Source: Clavaria fumosa (Eukaryota > Basidiomycota > Agaricomycetes > Agaricales > Clavariaceae). Taken from it: a stretch of 64,000 bases of DNA. Where the stretch lies: the NCBI GenBank assembly GCA_951802425.1, contig OX637798.1:3707822-3771821 (forward strand), in the 5' to 3' direction. The notes under the pieces were generated by a model that made no database searches, was not told where the DNA came from, and was given only the letters and a program-made list of their open reading frames with translations. The translations under genes were made by a program, and so were the position numbers. This document shows positions 1 through 10,157 of this stretch, piece after piece (within the stretch, counting starts at the first letter, position 1; the number at the start of each line of letters is the position of its first letter).

Positions 1-245
1 ATGGTGTGCGGGAAGTTGACGGAGCGACCACTCCTTCAACTTCCCGCATATCATGCGTGAATGGTGTGCGGGAAGTCGAAGGAGTGGTCGCTCCTCCAAT
101 TTCCCACACACCATTCACGTATGGTGTGCGGGAAATTGCAGGAATGACCATTCCCTCAACTTCCCGCACACCATTCACATACGGTGTGCGGGAAGTTGAA
201 GGAGTGGTTGCCCCTGCAATTTCCAGCATAGCATTCACACATGGT
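1..245. repeat. 60-bp tandem repeat made of nested hairpins (4 units)
   Basis: Four consecutive units of about 60 bp start at 1, 61, 121 and 181, each opening with ATGGTGTGCGGGAA or a close variant. Within unit 1, TGCGGGAAGTTGA is answered by its exact reverse complement TCAACTTCCCGCA. The inner spacer of unit 2 (GGAGTGGTCGCTCC) is nearly self-complementary, and unit junctions form further ACACCAT/ATGGTGT pairs. Because 60 is a multiple of three, the array stays open as a 20-residue repeat on the plus strand, which I take as a by-product. The array is cut by the window start, so its true length is unknown. Confidence 0.85.
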
Positions 246-267
246 ATGGGGACAGGCAAACTGACCC

Positions 268-625
268 AAAGATATCTTACTCTCCTCTATGAGCTGGATA
301 TTCTCTTGCTTTGTCTTCTCAACCAGTTTCATGGCCTCCATGGCCTGTTCAAGTACCTGGATTTTGGCAGTCTGAGTCCTTTGCAGCTTGTGCTTTGTAA
401 TATAAAGGGATGCAGAATGCTCCCTTTCACCCTGGAGTTCTGCTCTGGCATTGCTTAAGGCCAATATTGAGCATTATGCAATGCAGACTCAACACCCTCA
501 AACTGCTTGTCAGAGGCAGGCTCTGATGGTCCTACACCTCCCTCCTGTAGTCTCCTGGCATGAGCTGCGAGCAGCTGCTCTCTCTGATCCTGTGACCTCT
601 GTGATGCTGAATACTTTGGAGGCAT
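268..625 (-). pseudogene. coiled-coil protein remnant, frameshifted
   Basis: On the minus strand a 57-codon frame opens with ATG at 625 (MPPKYSASQRSQ...) and stops at 455. An overlapping second frame (464 down to about 268) continues with a charged, helix-favouring sequence (NARAELQGEREHSA, then EQAMEAMKLVEKTKQEN). The two read naturally as one protein broken by a one-base shift near 460. The heptad-like spacing of L, I and A with many E, K and Q suggests a coiled coil. I do not recognise the family. The frame then runs into the hairpin array, so the 3' end is lost. It could be a host gene relic or a transposon accessory gene. Confidence 0.3.
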
Positions 626-2580
626 AAATTCAGCCTGTATAGCTGATAAGAGATAATGAGCCAGAAAGCCAAGGTTTTGCCCAGCTGCAATTCATCAAGA
701 GATATGAATAAGTGAATATATAGGTTCAGAAAATGGTATAATAGTGCTTACCTAGGTGTTCCAAAGCCCCAAATTCTTCCCCCCAAGTACACACAGTCCA
801 GTACAAGTCCCTAAAGTGTCAGAAGGTGGTATTCAGCCTGAAATGTAGAGAAAACAGTAATTTATATGATAAGATAGGAAAATATGAAGTTTTGGAGGCT
901 TACCCTGTGCACACAGAGTGTTTTAAAGTGGGGGGAGAATGAGAGCCAGAGAATGAGGCCACAGAAACCTTGTGGTGTATGCACACAGCCACTGACTACA
1001 TTAACACACAAGTCCAGCAGCATCAAATCTGTAGGCCTCATAGACCTTTTGGGACTTACCTTTGCTGAGAGGAAATGTTCAGAAATCTTATTTGAACATT
1101 TTGTTCAAGATGGAATCTTTCTGAAGTCTTTGTTATTTAGATAACAACAATATCTCAATAAATAAAGTGTTTTTCAAAGGTCCATCTTGAACAAAAGTTT
1201 CTAAATTTAATTTCAGACTGTCAAGAACAGTGAGGACAAAGTCCCAATGCACAGACCAGGTGTCAATAATGTTGAACTGAGGAGCATGGAGATACATGGG
1301 GGGTTCATATACTACTAGGGTAGGGCATAGGGGCTAACTGTGAAACATGAGTATATCAGATATCTATAGCAATTTCACCTGAGGAGTGGGAAGGCATGGA
1401 TGATACATGTAAGACAAAGAATATGTTCCCATGGGTAGTGGGCATCATCCCAATGGTTGCTAATCATAGACTAGCACCAAGGGAAATGCCAGAAGTAAAG
1501 TCCATTTGGTCTGGAAGTCCAATTGATTGGAGCAGAGGAAGCAGAGGTGTGGAATCAGAGTTTGGAGTTTTGGTGCAGAGGTGCAGAGGTGTGGAGGGAG
1601 CAGAAGTGTGGAGGGAGGGCAAAAAAAGTTGGAGATGCTGGGGGGCTGAGAGGACCTATTGTAAGTTCACTCACCCCTCCCTCCTACAAAATTTTTTATC
1701 CTAAGAAGAAATTTTACTAAGGAATTGTCAAGAAGCAGGCTAGAGTAGACAGAAGAGTAGAACAAACAGAGCAAACAAGGAGTGTTGGAGTTGTACAAAA
1801 GGTAACATTGTAGGAACAAGATTTCAGAGTTTTTGCAAGGTCAAGAAAAATCAGAGAATCAAAGTATCAAGGAATCAGAAAAAGCAGAGTTTCAGAGTTT
1901 TGGTATTTGTGAGGACTGGAATAACAAGGAACAGAAGAACATAAGGAGTGTGGGTTTAGATTGGAGGTGCAGATTGGAGGTTTGGATTGGACCTTTGGCT
2001 GTTGCAGCAAGGAGCAGGGCAGGAAGCAGCACAAAGGGCAAGCAAAGGACCAGTTGTATACACAAGGTTGTAGTTTGAATATACTTCTAAAGTCTATAGG
2101 GTCAATATCCCACTAATAGTGCATTGGTGGAAAATCTAAAGAAATATTCATAGCAAGCCTAATACCTAAGATATTGGCATGGGGTTTGCTTCTTCCTAAC
2201 CCTAAATCCTACACCAATTCTGTAAAACAAGAATGGTGTAGGATTGTGGGAATTTAAACCCTTAGCTGCCAGGTAAAGCCATAGGCCCCATTCACTAGGT
2301 CACATGACCTATTCCCCAATTTTCACCAATGCCCCCTTTTCAGGTGATCTTTAGGTACAATATTCCTCAATTCTATTAGGTGCTTGGGATCTGGGAAACT
2401 ATTAGGCACAGGATGCCAAAAAAGGCAATATCCACTCCACAAATGGGTTGGAATTAGGTGCCTGAACCATTTTCAATTAGGTGCCAGCACCACAAAACCA
2501 CCAATAGGTCAATTTCCACATATCTTTTAGGGTCAATATCCCACCAATAGTGCATTACCATGCCCTGTGGTCACCATCCC
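626..2580. other. no supported gene; purine-rich stretches and one hairpin
   Basis: Only short ORFs without recognisable motifs occur here. Positions 1530-1625 and 1740-1930 are rich in CAGAG/GGAG runs. A 16-bp perfect inverted repeat (TTTTGTTCAAGATGGA) lies at 1099-1114 and 1181-1196 around a 66-bp A/T-rich loop. The phrase GGGTCAATATCCCAC, followed after one variable base by AATAGTGCATT, occurs twice, near 2100 and 2531, which suggests the ends of a small unrecognised repeat. Confidence 0.4.
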
Positions 2581-2581
2581 C

Positions 2582-3427
2582 ATGCATCCAGAGTATGAGG
2601 ACCCCAAGATTGTGGCCCTTGCAAGGTGGTTCAAGAGAAGAAGGCACAGGAGGAGGACAAGTGGAAGAAGAGGGAGGAAGTGGATCAGGTGTGGTGGGAG
2701 GAGATGGAGTGGGTGAAGGCAGTGGAGGTGAAGTGGCATGTGGAGGAGATCGCATGAGTGCATGGAGTGGGGCAGAAGCGGAATCCAATGCCAGAGTCTG
2801 AGGTGGAGCGAGGGGTATGCATGCAGTGCTGGCTGTTGTCACTGGGCTGCATGTACCCAAGTGGAGGGCAGGGCACTTCATGTGTTGCCTGTGTGGGGGT
2901 GAAGCAGAAGTGTGTGGGTGGAGAGGCAGAGGGGCTGGAGCAGAAGAGACTCCACTCTGTGAAGTCAAAGAAGGTGGTAGAGGAGGAGGTGGAGGTGTGG
3001 GAGGTGCGGGCTCTGCAAGCAGAGGTGGAGAGGGCAGAAGTGGAGTGGGCGAGGTTGGCAAAGGCCACCCTTGACTTGGTGGCCTGCAGTGTGGCAGAGT
3101 TGGAGGAGTGGAGGAAGGAGGCAAGGGTGGAGAGGAAGGAGTGGAGGGTGGAGCAGAAGGCAGTGGCAGAGGATTGGAGGATCCTCCAAGAGTTTTTTAT
3201 GGGGAAGTGGGGGGTGGAGGCAGAGGTGGAGGAGAAAGCAGAGGGAGAGAAGATGGTGGTAGAGTCAGAGGCAGAGATGGAGATGGAGGGAGAGAAGGAG
3301 AAGGAGGATGCAGAGATGGATGCAGAGGTGGAGGTGGAGGCAGAGATGGAGGCAGAGGTGGAGAAGGAGAAAGAGGCAGAGGCAGAGGAGGGGGAAGTAG
3401 GAGCAGAGTCCAGGCTGAAGGAGCCTA
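2582..3427 (+). pseudogene. Z1: Zn2Cys6-like, acidic coiled-coil gene remnant
   Basis: One plus-strand frame from 2599 carries K/E-rich helical sequence (EEDKWKKREEVDQVWWEE), meets TGA at 2755-2757, then resumes in the same frame. At about 2818-2915 it holds six cysteines: CMQC, six residues, C, ten residues, CVAC, six residues, C. This is the spacing of fungal Zn(II)2Cys6 clusters. About 170 residues of E/A/V-rich helix follow, becoming almost pure EAE/EME repeat at 3230-3415. The TGA follows GCA and could be a decayed CGA. A possible N-terminus MHPEYEDPKIVAL (2582) lies in another frame, so a frameshift or intron is likely. Repeat R starts at 3425 and removes the C-terminus. I infer a relative of Z2 and Z4; no LTR could be assigned to it. 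Confidence 0.5.
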
Positions 3428-4379
3428 GCTGTAAAACAAATGGCCAATGCAAGTTTGGCCACATAATAAAAAACTGCAAAATGTGTTATAGGAACTTTGT
3501 AGACATGTTCTATAGGTAAAACAATACAACTTTTGTATGGATCATGTCTCACCCCACTTGCTACTTCAAAAGATCCCCTGGTTTTCATTTTGACCTCTTC
3601 CTAGTGTATCATTACAAAGAATAGCATATTGTACAATACGTAGGCATGGGAGGCCTATGAAACTTTGAGGAGACATTCTCTATAGTATATCAATGGTTTA
3701 TGGCCACTTACCTGATCCCCTAAGCTTCTACTTTCAAAGATCCCCTGAAAATGCCCAAAAAACTCATTTTCCCGGGATCTTTGGACCTGGACACTAAAAC
3801 ACTTATGTAAAGCACCCACACCCTTTCCCTATACCCCCTCTAACCCCCCATACCATTCACCACCAAGTGGCCAATGCTCCACTTTCTGCTGACCCACAAC
3901 ACTTGGCCAATGCAGCATTGGCCAACTTCTGTTAAATAATTTCCAATAATCACCAAAATATTCATATGTCTAGTTCCCATTTTTGGCATCATCTTTTGTA
4001 TGGAAACCACATCCCACTTTCCATCTGTTCCAAAGATCCCCATTATTCTTGATATTAAATGAGCATGGCACATTGGCTATATCTCAGCAAACACTTCATA
4101 TATTTTCATCAGACTTTGTGAGTAGATGCATACCTATGAGCAGTATCTTCAGTAATATTTATATGAATTTACATGATTTAATGTAAAGGGTAGAGTGGGT
4201 GTGCAGATGAAGCAGAAGTGTGAGCCAGGGTGAGAGTGAAGATGATTGTGAGAGTGACAGAGTAAATGGGGTGGGTGAGGGTGAGTAAGAGTGTTCATGA
4301 AGGTGAAGGTGAGGGGTGAAGGTGACTGAGAGTGGGGTTCAGGCTTCTTTTCTCATGACTGTGATGGTCCCTTGTCCTT
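3425..4379. repeat. repeat R, full 955-bp copy
   Basis: This segment begins CTAGCTGTAAAAC and ends at CTTGTCCTT. It matches 33890-34844 almost base for base over the same 955 bp. The first roughly 475 bp also recur three times at 31925-33889. It has no ORF of note; several CAAAGATCCC motifs and a GTGAGGGTGA-rich tail (4190-4330) are visible. No terminal inverted repeats or target duplication were found, so its mobility is unproven. In both places it stands directly upstream of a related gypsy element (A or B), which points to a segmental duplication. Confidence 0.85.
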
Positions 4380-4387
4380 CACAGGTG

Positions 4388-4864
4388 TAATACTTTCTAT
4401 CCCTCAAATGAACTGGACTCAATGGTATATTGAGCTAGTAGTTCTATGTAGAGGGATCCACCCCCTTGCTCAATACTTACCACACCGAGGGAGTCGGCAT
4501 AGGGCGGCTCGATCAAAGCCTGGGTACCCTTGGGTACCCAGATCACTTGACCAGACTAAGTCCTTAGTCAGCAATTACTAGATTTAGTTCAACTAGATTT
4601 AGTCCTTAGTTTAAATAAATTTGTCCTTAGCTCCTTGCTGGGCTAGACATAGGCTTAATCCTCTTGGGGGATGGTGTAATCGATAAGTGGGTATGTAATG
4701 ATGCCTGCAACGTGAGGTTCCATCAGCTATTTATACTCAAATTTGCATATCTACTACATTTGGAAAGATTCAACATAGCTCCTTAACTAGTAATCCTAAC
4801 ATACCATTTAAGGACTCTAAATTAAGGAGAATTTGGTAGGTTTACATATCAGGCAGGTGTCACA
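4388..4864 (-). repeat. LTR-like segment related to gypsy D LTR
   Basis: Positions 4392-4460 match 48490-48556 closely (GAACTGGACTCAATGGTATA and flanks), and the latter lies in the LTR of minus-strand gypsy D. At the other end the reverse strand reads AGTGGGGTGTGTTGGGT followed by TGTGACACC, a plausible polypurine tract plus LTR start. The segment contains a hairpin CTGGGTACCC-TT-GGGTACCCAG at 4520-4541 and a repeated TAGATTTAGT. I infer an LTR or LTR fragment in minus orientation. The central part does not match D, so it would be a different subfamily. Confidence 0.4.
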
Positions 4865-5438
4865 ACCCAACACACCCCACTATGGGCCGCCCGACGCACC
4901 TGCACACACCACGACTACTCCCGATGTAATTCCGCCGCCTGACTGCTGTCCCAAATCGACAATCAGCAATACCATGCATGGGTCGAAATTCCAACATACT
5001 CCGCATGCTTCGCCATTGTTCTGCTGACATCAGGAAACTTGGGAAACAAGTGGAGTCAGTTTAGGACTTGCAGGGTGGTCACCCGACCAACAACCTTCGG
5101 GTCCCCAGACCCCGGCCTCTGTGTCCGCTTCGTTAGGGATGATGCTCGGACCAGGTTTGGTTTCCTCAGGGAGCTCCAACCCCTTGGTCCCAGTAACCCT
5201 GTATCCTCCCGCTCCACCCACAATGCCTCCAAGCCCTACTCCACTACCTTGACCCTCAGTCCCTGCTCTTGTGTTGAGAAATACACTTACACCAGTACTA
5301 CCCCCACTATCCCTACTCACAACTAACTACTCTGGAGTGCTACCAGTGCTTCCTTTTCCGATACCCAGTGTCAACCCACCATCCTCAGCATGAGGGTCAC
5401 GATGTCTGCTGCTGCCAACCCCGAGCCTCCCGCCACAG

Positions 5439-6520
5439 TTGCTGCCACGACCTTTCGAGATTCCGGGGATTCCGCAAGGAATTCCACTGGCGGTACCTCC
5501 TGTGGTACCCATCGGAAATCTGCCCACCGGTCTGCCATACTACATCTACTACCCGGCACCTGGAGACGACAGCCCCAAACTCAAGGAGCCCGATGTCTTC
5601 ACAGGTAAGGACCCAGCATGGCTAACAATGTTCATCTTGCAGTGCATTACATGGTTTCTGGGGAAGCCACGGAAATTCGCTACTGATCGGGATCATGTTC
5701 TATTCGCCACATCGTATCTCCGAGATCAAGCGAATACCTGGTGGATGCCATACCTTGTCCAGCAACTGCCCCCCACAATGTTGGACAATTGGGATAACTT
5801 CACCATGGAATTATTTCTGGTATTCAGAAACCCCCCCCCACATATGACTTTGAAGAGCGTGCTGCATAATTTGAAGATGCCCAACAATTCCCACATCACA
5901 GAATACATCGTCACCTTCAATTTGCATGCACCCTACACTGGATACAATGACACCATGCTCGCCAAGGCCTTTTACCAGGGGCTCACCAACTGCATTAAAG
6001 ACCAGTTTCAATACACGAGTCGAGAGCAGGAGTTCACTGGACTCCATCAACAAGCTTTGGCCTTCGAGCAGCAGTACTGGCAATGTGAGGAAGAACAAGG
6101 CCGCTTTCCGACATCCGTCCAATACAGAAAGCGACCTGGCGACTCGTCGTGCAGAAATTTGTCAAACCCAATGAAAGACCGCAATGTGAAACCCGCCAAC
6201 AACCAATCCTCGAACCGCCCTGCGCCCACTCCAGTAACCAACCCCATCATGACATCCGCTCCGGCCAAACCTGCCTCAACCCCTGTAACGAAGCCGAAGG
6301 AGGGAAAGATGGAGAAATCCACACCTTGCAGACCACTCTCCACCGGGCTGCTGGACTTTGCTTATATTGCATGGGTCAAGGGCATTTCTCGAATACATGC
6401 CTGTTGATCCCCGCTAACTGCAAGTCTGCTGCCCGTGCCACCCTCACATTTACCATGACCGCAGCTGAGCCCTTGGCCAGCAACAAGTTGGGAAATGCTC
6501 CAGCATCTCAAGGCATGTAG
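5439..6520 (+). pseudogene. gag: gag of gypsy A (capsid plus zinc knuckle in different frames)
   Basis: The capsid-like part lies in one frame (5439-6407), with a Pro-rich N-terminus, KLKEPDVFTGKDPAWLTMF, and a W-containing capsid core (RDQANTWWMPYLVQQ). A Pro/Thr-rich linker follows. The nucleocapsid zinc knuckle CLYCMGQGHFSNTC (CX2CX4HX4C, about 6364-6405) lies in a different frame that runs to 6520. Gag normally encodes capsid and nucleocapsid as one protein, so a frameshift lies between about 6310 and 6345. Element B has the same arrangement. Upstream, the same frame as the capsid is Pro-rich with a TGA near 5390, so the real start is probably further left. Function: RNA packaging and virus-like particle assembly, now defective. 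Confidence 0.8.
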
Positions 6521-6528
6521 GGAGATTC

Positions 6529-6939
6529 TTGAGTTGCGATATTGCCATAGATACCAATACTGATACCTGTACCATGGATGAACTCCCCTTATACACGGTT
6601 CTGTCATCTATTTCTTCTGCTGCCTTTTTGATTTCCATTGTTATTCTGCAAATCAGCAATACCCCTGTACCCACACTTGTAGATTGTGGAGCTACCGAAT
6701 GTTTTGTTTTGCCCGACTTTACACCTTTGAAATTCCATTCAACACTAACCCACCCTATACAACTTAGGCTATTTGACGGGTCCATCACAGGACTGATCAC
6801 CCAAGTGACCAACCAACAATTCTGCTTTGAGGACAGCACAATGCACACTGAATGTTTCTACGTTACCCAACTCCATTCGGATGTGAAGGTCATACTCGGA
6901 CTGTCATGGCTTTGGAAACACAACCCAGACATCGATTGA
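6529..6939 (+). pseudogene. aspartic protease domain of gypsy A
   Basis: This frame contains VPTLVDCGATECFVLPDF at about 6670-6720, where a retropepsin active site normally reads D-S/T-G-A; here the second residue is Cys. It continues with QLRLFDGSITGLI and ends VILGLSWLWKHNPDID, the usual end of the gypsy protease domain (GLxWLxxHNPxIDW). The TGA at 6937-6939 replaces the expected Trp of that motif, and element B has the same TGA. Its role would be cleavage of the Gag-Pol polyprotein. The frame continues past the stop into the RT linker. Confidence 0.75.
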
Positions 6940-6984
6940 CCAACCCTCTCGATACAATTCCACAATTCCGATACCTGACCGCTG

Positions 6985-8552
6985 ATGATAAAGCCCTTGC
7001 CCACTGTGGCCACTGATGCAGCAAGGCCTGCGGGGTCTCATGACCCAACCACTGATGAACTCAGGGTCCTGAAGGAGCTCGCTCCTAAGGACTGGTCAAC
7101 ACTGAGCCCAGGACTACCCACGGGGACCACTGGAAATCCACTGTCAGAGTTGAACCCCACCGCGCCTGATAGCAATTCTGCTATGTTGGGAACTTTGAAC
7201 TCCACCACATGGGACTGGGCAAACCTACCCGAGGAGCCTTTGCCACCTTTTCCCACTGTTGTTGCTGCTGATAAAACTTTACCCAACACGAATTTACACA
7301 GAACAGGGACACAGGAAAATTCTGCTGCCCTGTTGCCCAAACCAGCACCTATCGAAATTCGAATTTTGGATCCCGCCCACTTCACCAACCATCTAGTGGG
7401 TGAGGATATAATTCTTCATGCTGTTTATCATTTTTTCCCTGCACCTGAAGACTCGCTCCAAGCTAATGCTGCACTAATCAATTCTGAACCCCCAGAAGCA
7501 AGGGCAAACCTACCACCTCAATATGCAGACTTTACCAATGTCTTCTCCAAGGAAGAGGCCTGCACCCTTCCACCCCACCGAACTTACAATCATGTGATAC
7601 AACTTGAACCAGACACCAAAGCCCCTTGGGGTCTGCTGTATAACATGTCCGAGCTGGAATTAAACGTTTTGCATGACTATATTGATGACATGCTCCAGAA
7701 GGGATTTATCCACCCTTCTGAATCCCCCACGGGAGCCCCCGTTGTATTTGCAAAAAGAAGGACAGTTCACTCTGTCTTTGTGTTGACTACCGAGGTTTAA
7801 ACAGGGTGATGATCAAAAACTGCTACCCAATCCCACTAATAAACAATATGCTCGACTGCTTACGGGGTGCATGGATCTACTCAAAAATCAACCTCCATGC
7901 CGGATACAACAACATCTGCATCAAGGACGGCGACAAGTGGAAAACTGCCTTCCGCACCCGATACAGTGCCTTTGAGTACTTGGTGATGCCATTTGGGCTA
8001 ACCAATGCTCTGGCAATGTTCCAGCAGTTCATGAATGACATCTTCGCCAACATGGTCAACTCCTTCGTGGTTGTCTATCTTGATGATATTTTAATTTATT
8101 CTGACAACACGATGGTGCATGAGGGTCACATCTGCTGCATTCTACAGTGGCTCCACGACAATCAACTTCATGCAAACCCAATGAAATTGAGTTTCCACCT
8201 TGATTCCATGGAATATTTGGGTTTTATTGTTTCTCCTAGTGGAATTTCTATGGACTCAACAAAAATTGATGCCATCTTAAACTGGCCATCGCCTACTAAT
8301 GTTAAAGAAACACAGTCCTTCTTAGGTTTCATGAATTTCTACCAACAATTCATCCATGGCTACTTGAGAATAACCCGACCATTCAATAACCTCATGCAGA
8401 AAGGGCTCTGCTTTGACTGGACGACGGATTGCCAAGTGGCATTTGACCGCTTGAAGTCAGTATGTACATCTGCTCCAGTCCTCGCACATTACGACCCAGA
8501 AAACCCCACCATCATAGAGACGGACAGGTTGGAATACGCCATAGCGGCAATT
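6985..8552 (+). pseudogene. pol: reverse transcriptase of gypsy A, frameshifted, truncated
   Basis: A linker (6985-7500) leads into QYADFTNVFSKEEACTLPPH, the usual N-terminal end of a gypsy RT. RT motifs follow: GFIHPSESPTGAPVVFAK, a frameshift near 7755, then VDYRGLNR, MPFGLTNALAMFQQF and the catalytic VVYLDDILIY (YLDD at 8076-8087). The thumb/connection region (YLGFIVSPSGI, QSFLGFMNFYQQFI) is intact. RNase H begins with IIETDRLEYAIAAI at about 8510 and is cut at 8552 by LTR X1. Compared with B, A has lost one base in an A-run (GCAAAAAGAAGG versus GCAAAAACAAAGG). RNase H body, integrase and chromodomain are missing. The family assignment is secure; the copy is dead. Confidence 0.9.
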
Positions 8553-10041
8553 TGTTAGGGCCTGTCTCGTCTCAATAGTAGTGCCAGAGATTGACTTGTT
8601 GGTGACCTATGCTGGAAACTCGCTAAGACCAATCAACTGTTGAGCACAGTCAAGAATGCTCAGTCCCGGAAGGTCGCAAAGACATCTGAGAAGATGTAAG
8701 AGTGAAGGAAGACAAGTATAGAAAGAGAAGACGTTGTTTGGAAAGTCACGAAGTCGGTAGATGAAGTGTAAAGTAGGAAATTGACGAGGAGAGAAATGAG
8801 TAATGCTGAAAGGGTCGCGAAGTTGACCGACGAAGCATGAAGAAAGGAATAGACGAGGTGGGAGAAACTGATAATGCTGAGAAGGTCGAGAGATCGACCG
8901 ACAAGGCGTAAGAGAGGAAAAGACAAGGTGAAGGAAAAAGGACAATGCTAGGAGGGTCACGGGTAGTCGTGACGAGGTGAGGAAGTGTGTCGGTGAAGGC
9001 AATAACTTTGCCAACTGACGGGAGAACCTGTAGGGTTCAAAAGATCAGTACCAAGACGAAATGAAGAGAATACTTAGGCGCGTGAGTTTATACGAGCACA
9101 GAGGATGAATCAGAGTGAAGCAGGAGTGTCTTGGCAATCTTGAGGTCACTAAGTGAGACAAGACCTATCAATCGTGGTGGTTCCAAGCTCAAAGGGCATA
9201 ATAGCCTCAAGCTTAAACCAATGTGCGTCAATATCAAGTCTAGAGTACCATAAGTACATGCGAGACCTTATATACATACGTACAGAGAGTATAATAGAAA
9301 AGGAAAAGTACAGAAGTTGCCAGGTGATGAGACCATAGTAGTACAGGGTATGTTTAGTCGTAAAGTGACTAGGCGCATGCTCTACTAAGGTCACGAGGGG
9401 TTAGGTATGCATAGGTAAGGTCACGAAGATGACCTGTCATGGGTTGCGACCTAGTTAAATAAGTATATACGTTGCTGTAACTACGGAGGGATTCTCGGAT
9501 CATAAGTAACATAGTTATAGGCGACTGAGGAGAAGAAGGGATGCATATTTGAAGTAATAATACAGCTGACTGTTGGTGGCGCATTTGAGTGTTAAGGTTG
9601 CGAGGTCATAAGAGTGGTCACATGGGTGACGTTAGTGACACAGGTGACGCAGGTGACTTTGGGTGGGAAGTCACATGGGTAATGCATGTAACACAGGTAA
9701 TGGCCGTAACGCTGTTATCGTATTGGCGCTGGTGGTAGTGCCAGGGGTGCTGTGCCAAGTCACGTGCTGGTGGAAGTAGACGTGCAACGACATGTTGCGC
9801 ATAAGATTAGTGGGTCCGGGTGGAGTATACATGTAGAGTGAAGTAGTAGGAAGTGTCGCGAGTACAGCATGGTGGTCGCGAGTGTCATGTGAGCGCGGGG
9901 GAGGTTGGAGAGGCTTCCGGAAGGAGACAGCGGGTTCTGGAAGTATGTAGAAGGGCTCATGAGGCTGTAGAGGGTCGTTGGGAGGCTTGTAGATGTTGGT
10001 AGAGTTGGCTTGGTTAGAGGAAAAATGAATGGGTCCTGACA
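8553..10041 (-). mobile_element. LTR X1 (1,489 bp) of minus-oriented gypsy family X
   Basis: On the plus strand the segment starts TGTTAGGGCCTGTC and ends GGGTCCTGACA, so both strands show TG...CA ends. The same ends bound solo LTR X3, where a 5-bp target duplication proves them. The reverse strand starts TGTCAGGACCC, and immediately outside it (10042-10056) lies a reverse-strand polypurine tract. X1 is therefore the 3' LTR of a minus-strand element. It inserted into RNase H of gypsy A. Near 9600-9740 it holds a GGTGAC/GTAAC-type minisatellite that varies between X copies. A 123-codon minus-strand ORF begins at the LTR's first base. Confidence 0.85.
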
Positions 10042-10056
10042 TTACCCCCCCTTCAA
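10042..10056 (-). other. polypurine tract of element X1
   Basis: The reverse strand reads TTGAAGGGGGGGTAA directly before LTR start TGTCAGG. A purine run abutting the 3' LTR is the plus-strand primer site in LTR retrotransposons. Element X4 shows the same feature (GAAGAGGGGGTAA at 27926-27938). This sets the element orientation as minus and makes gene Z2 antisense to it. Confidence 0.75.
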
Positions 10057-10157
10057 GCCTCGAGCCCTGCGAGAGTGGAGGTCACATGATGATTAGTCAG
10101 CGCGATGTTTGTTGATCAAGTCACGACACCCAAAAATTTTCTCTAAGTCCAACCACC

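Larger units (their letters stand above)
5076..8552 (+). mobile_element. Ty3/gypsy element A, defective, truncated in RNase H
   Basis: The order gag, protease, RT and start of RNase H identifies a Ty3/gypsy LTR retrotransposon. The upstream part (5076-5440) matches 35060-35420 of element B, including one unit of a gag repeat that B carries four times. Reading is broken by a capsid-to-zinc-knuckle frameshift, TGA codons at 6937 and 6976, and a one-base deletion near 7755. At 8552 the RNase H sequence (ETDRLEYAIAAIC) stops exactly where LTR X1 begins with TGTTAGGGCC. No own LTR pair was recognised. Element B shares the gag frameshift and the TGA codons, so both descend from an already defective ancestor. 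Confidence 0.85.

Noticed and set aside
2555..3479. Long minus-strand Ser/Pro-rich ORFs opposite Z1
   Set aside because: They are shadows of the GAG-rich coiled-coil coding strand of Z1, which holds the cysteine motif.
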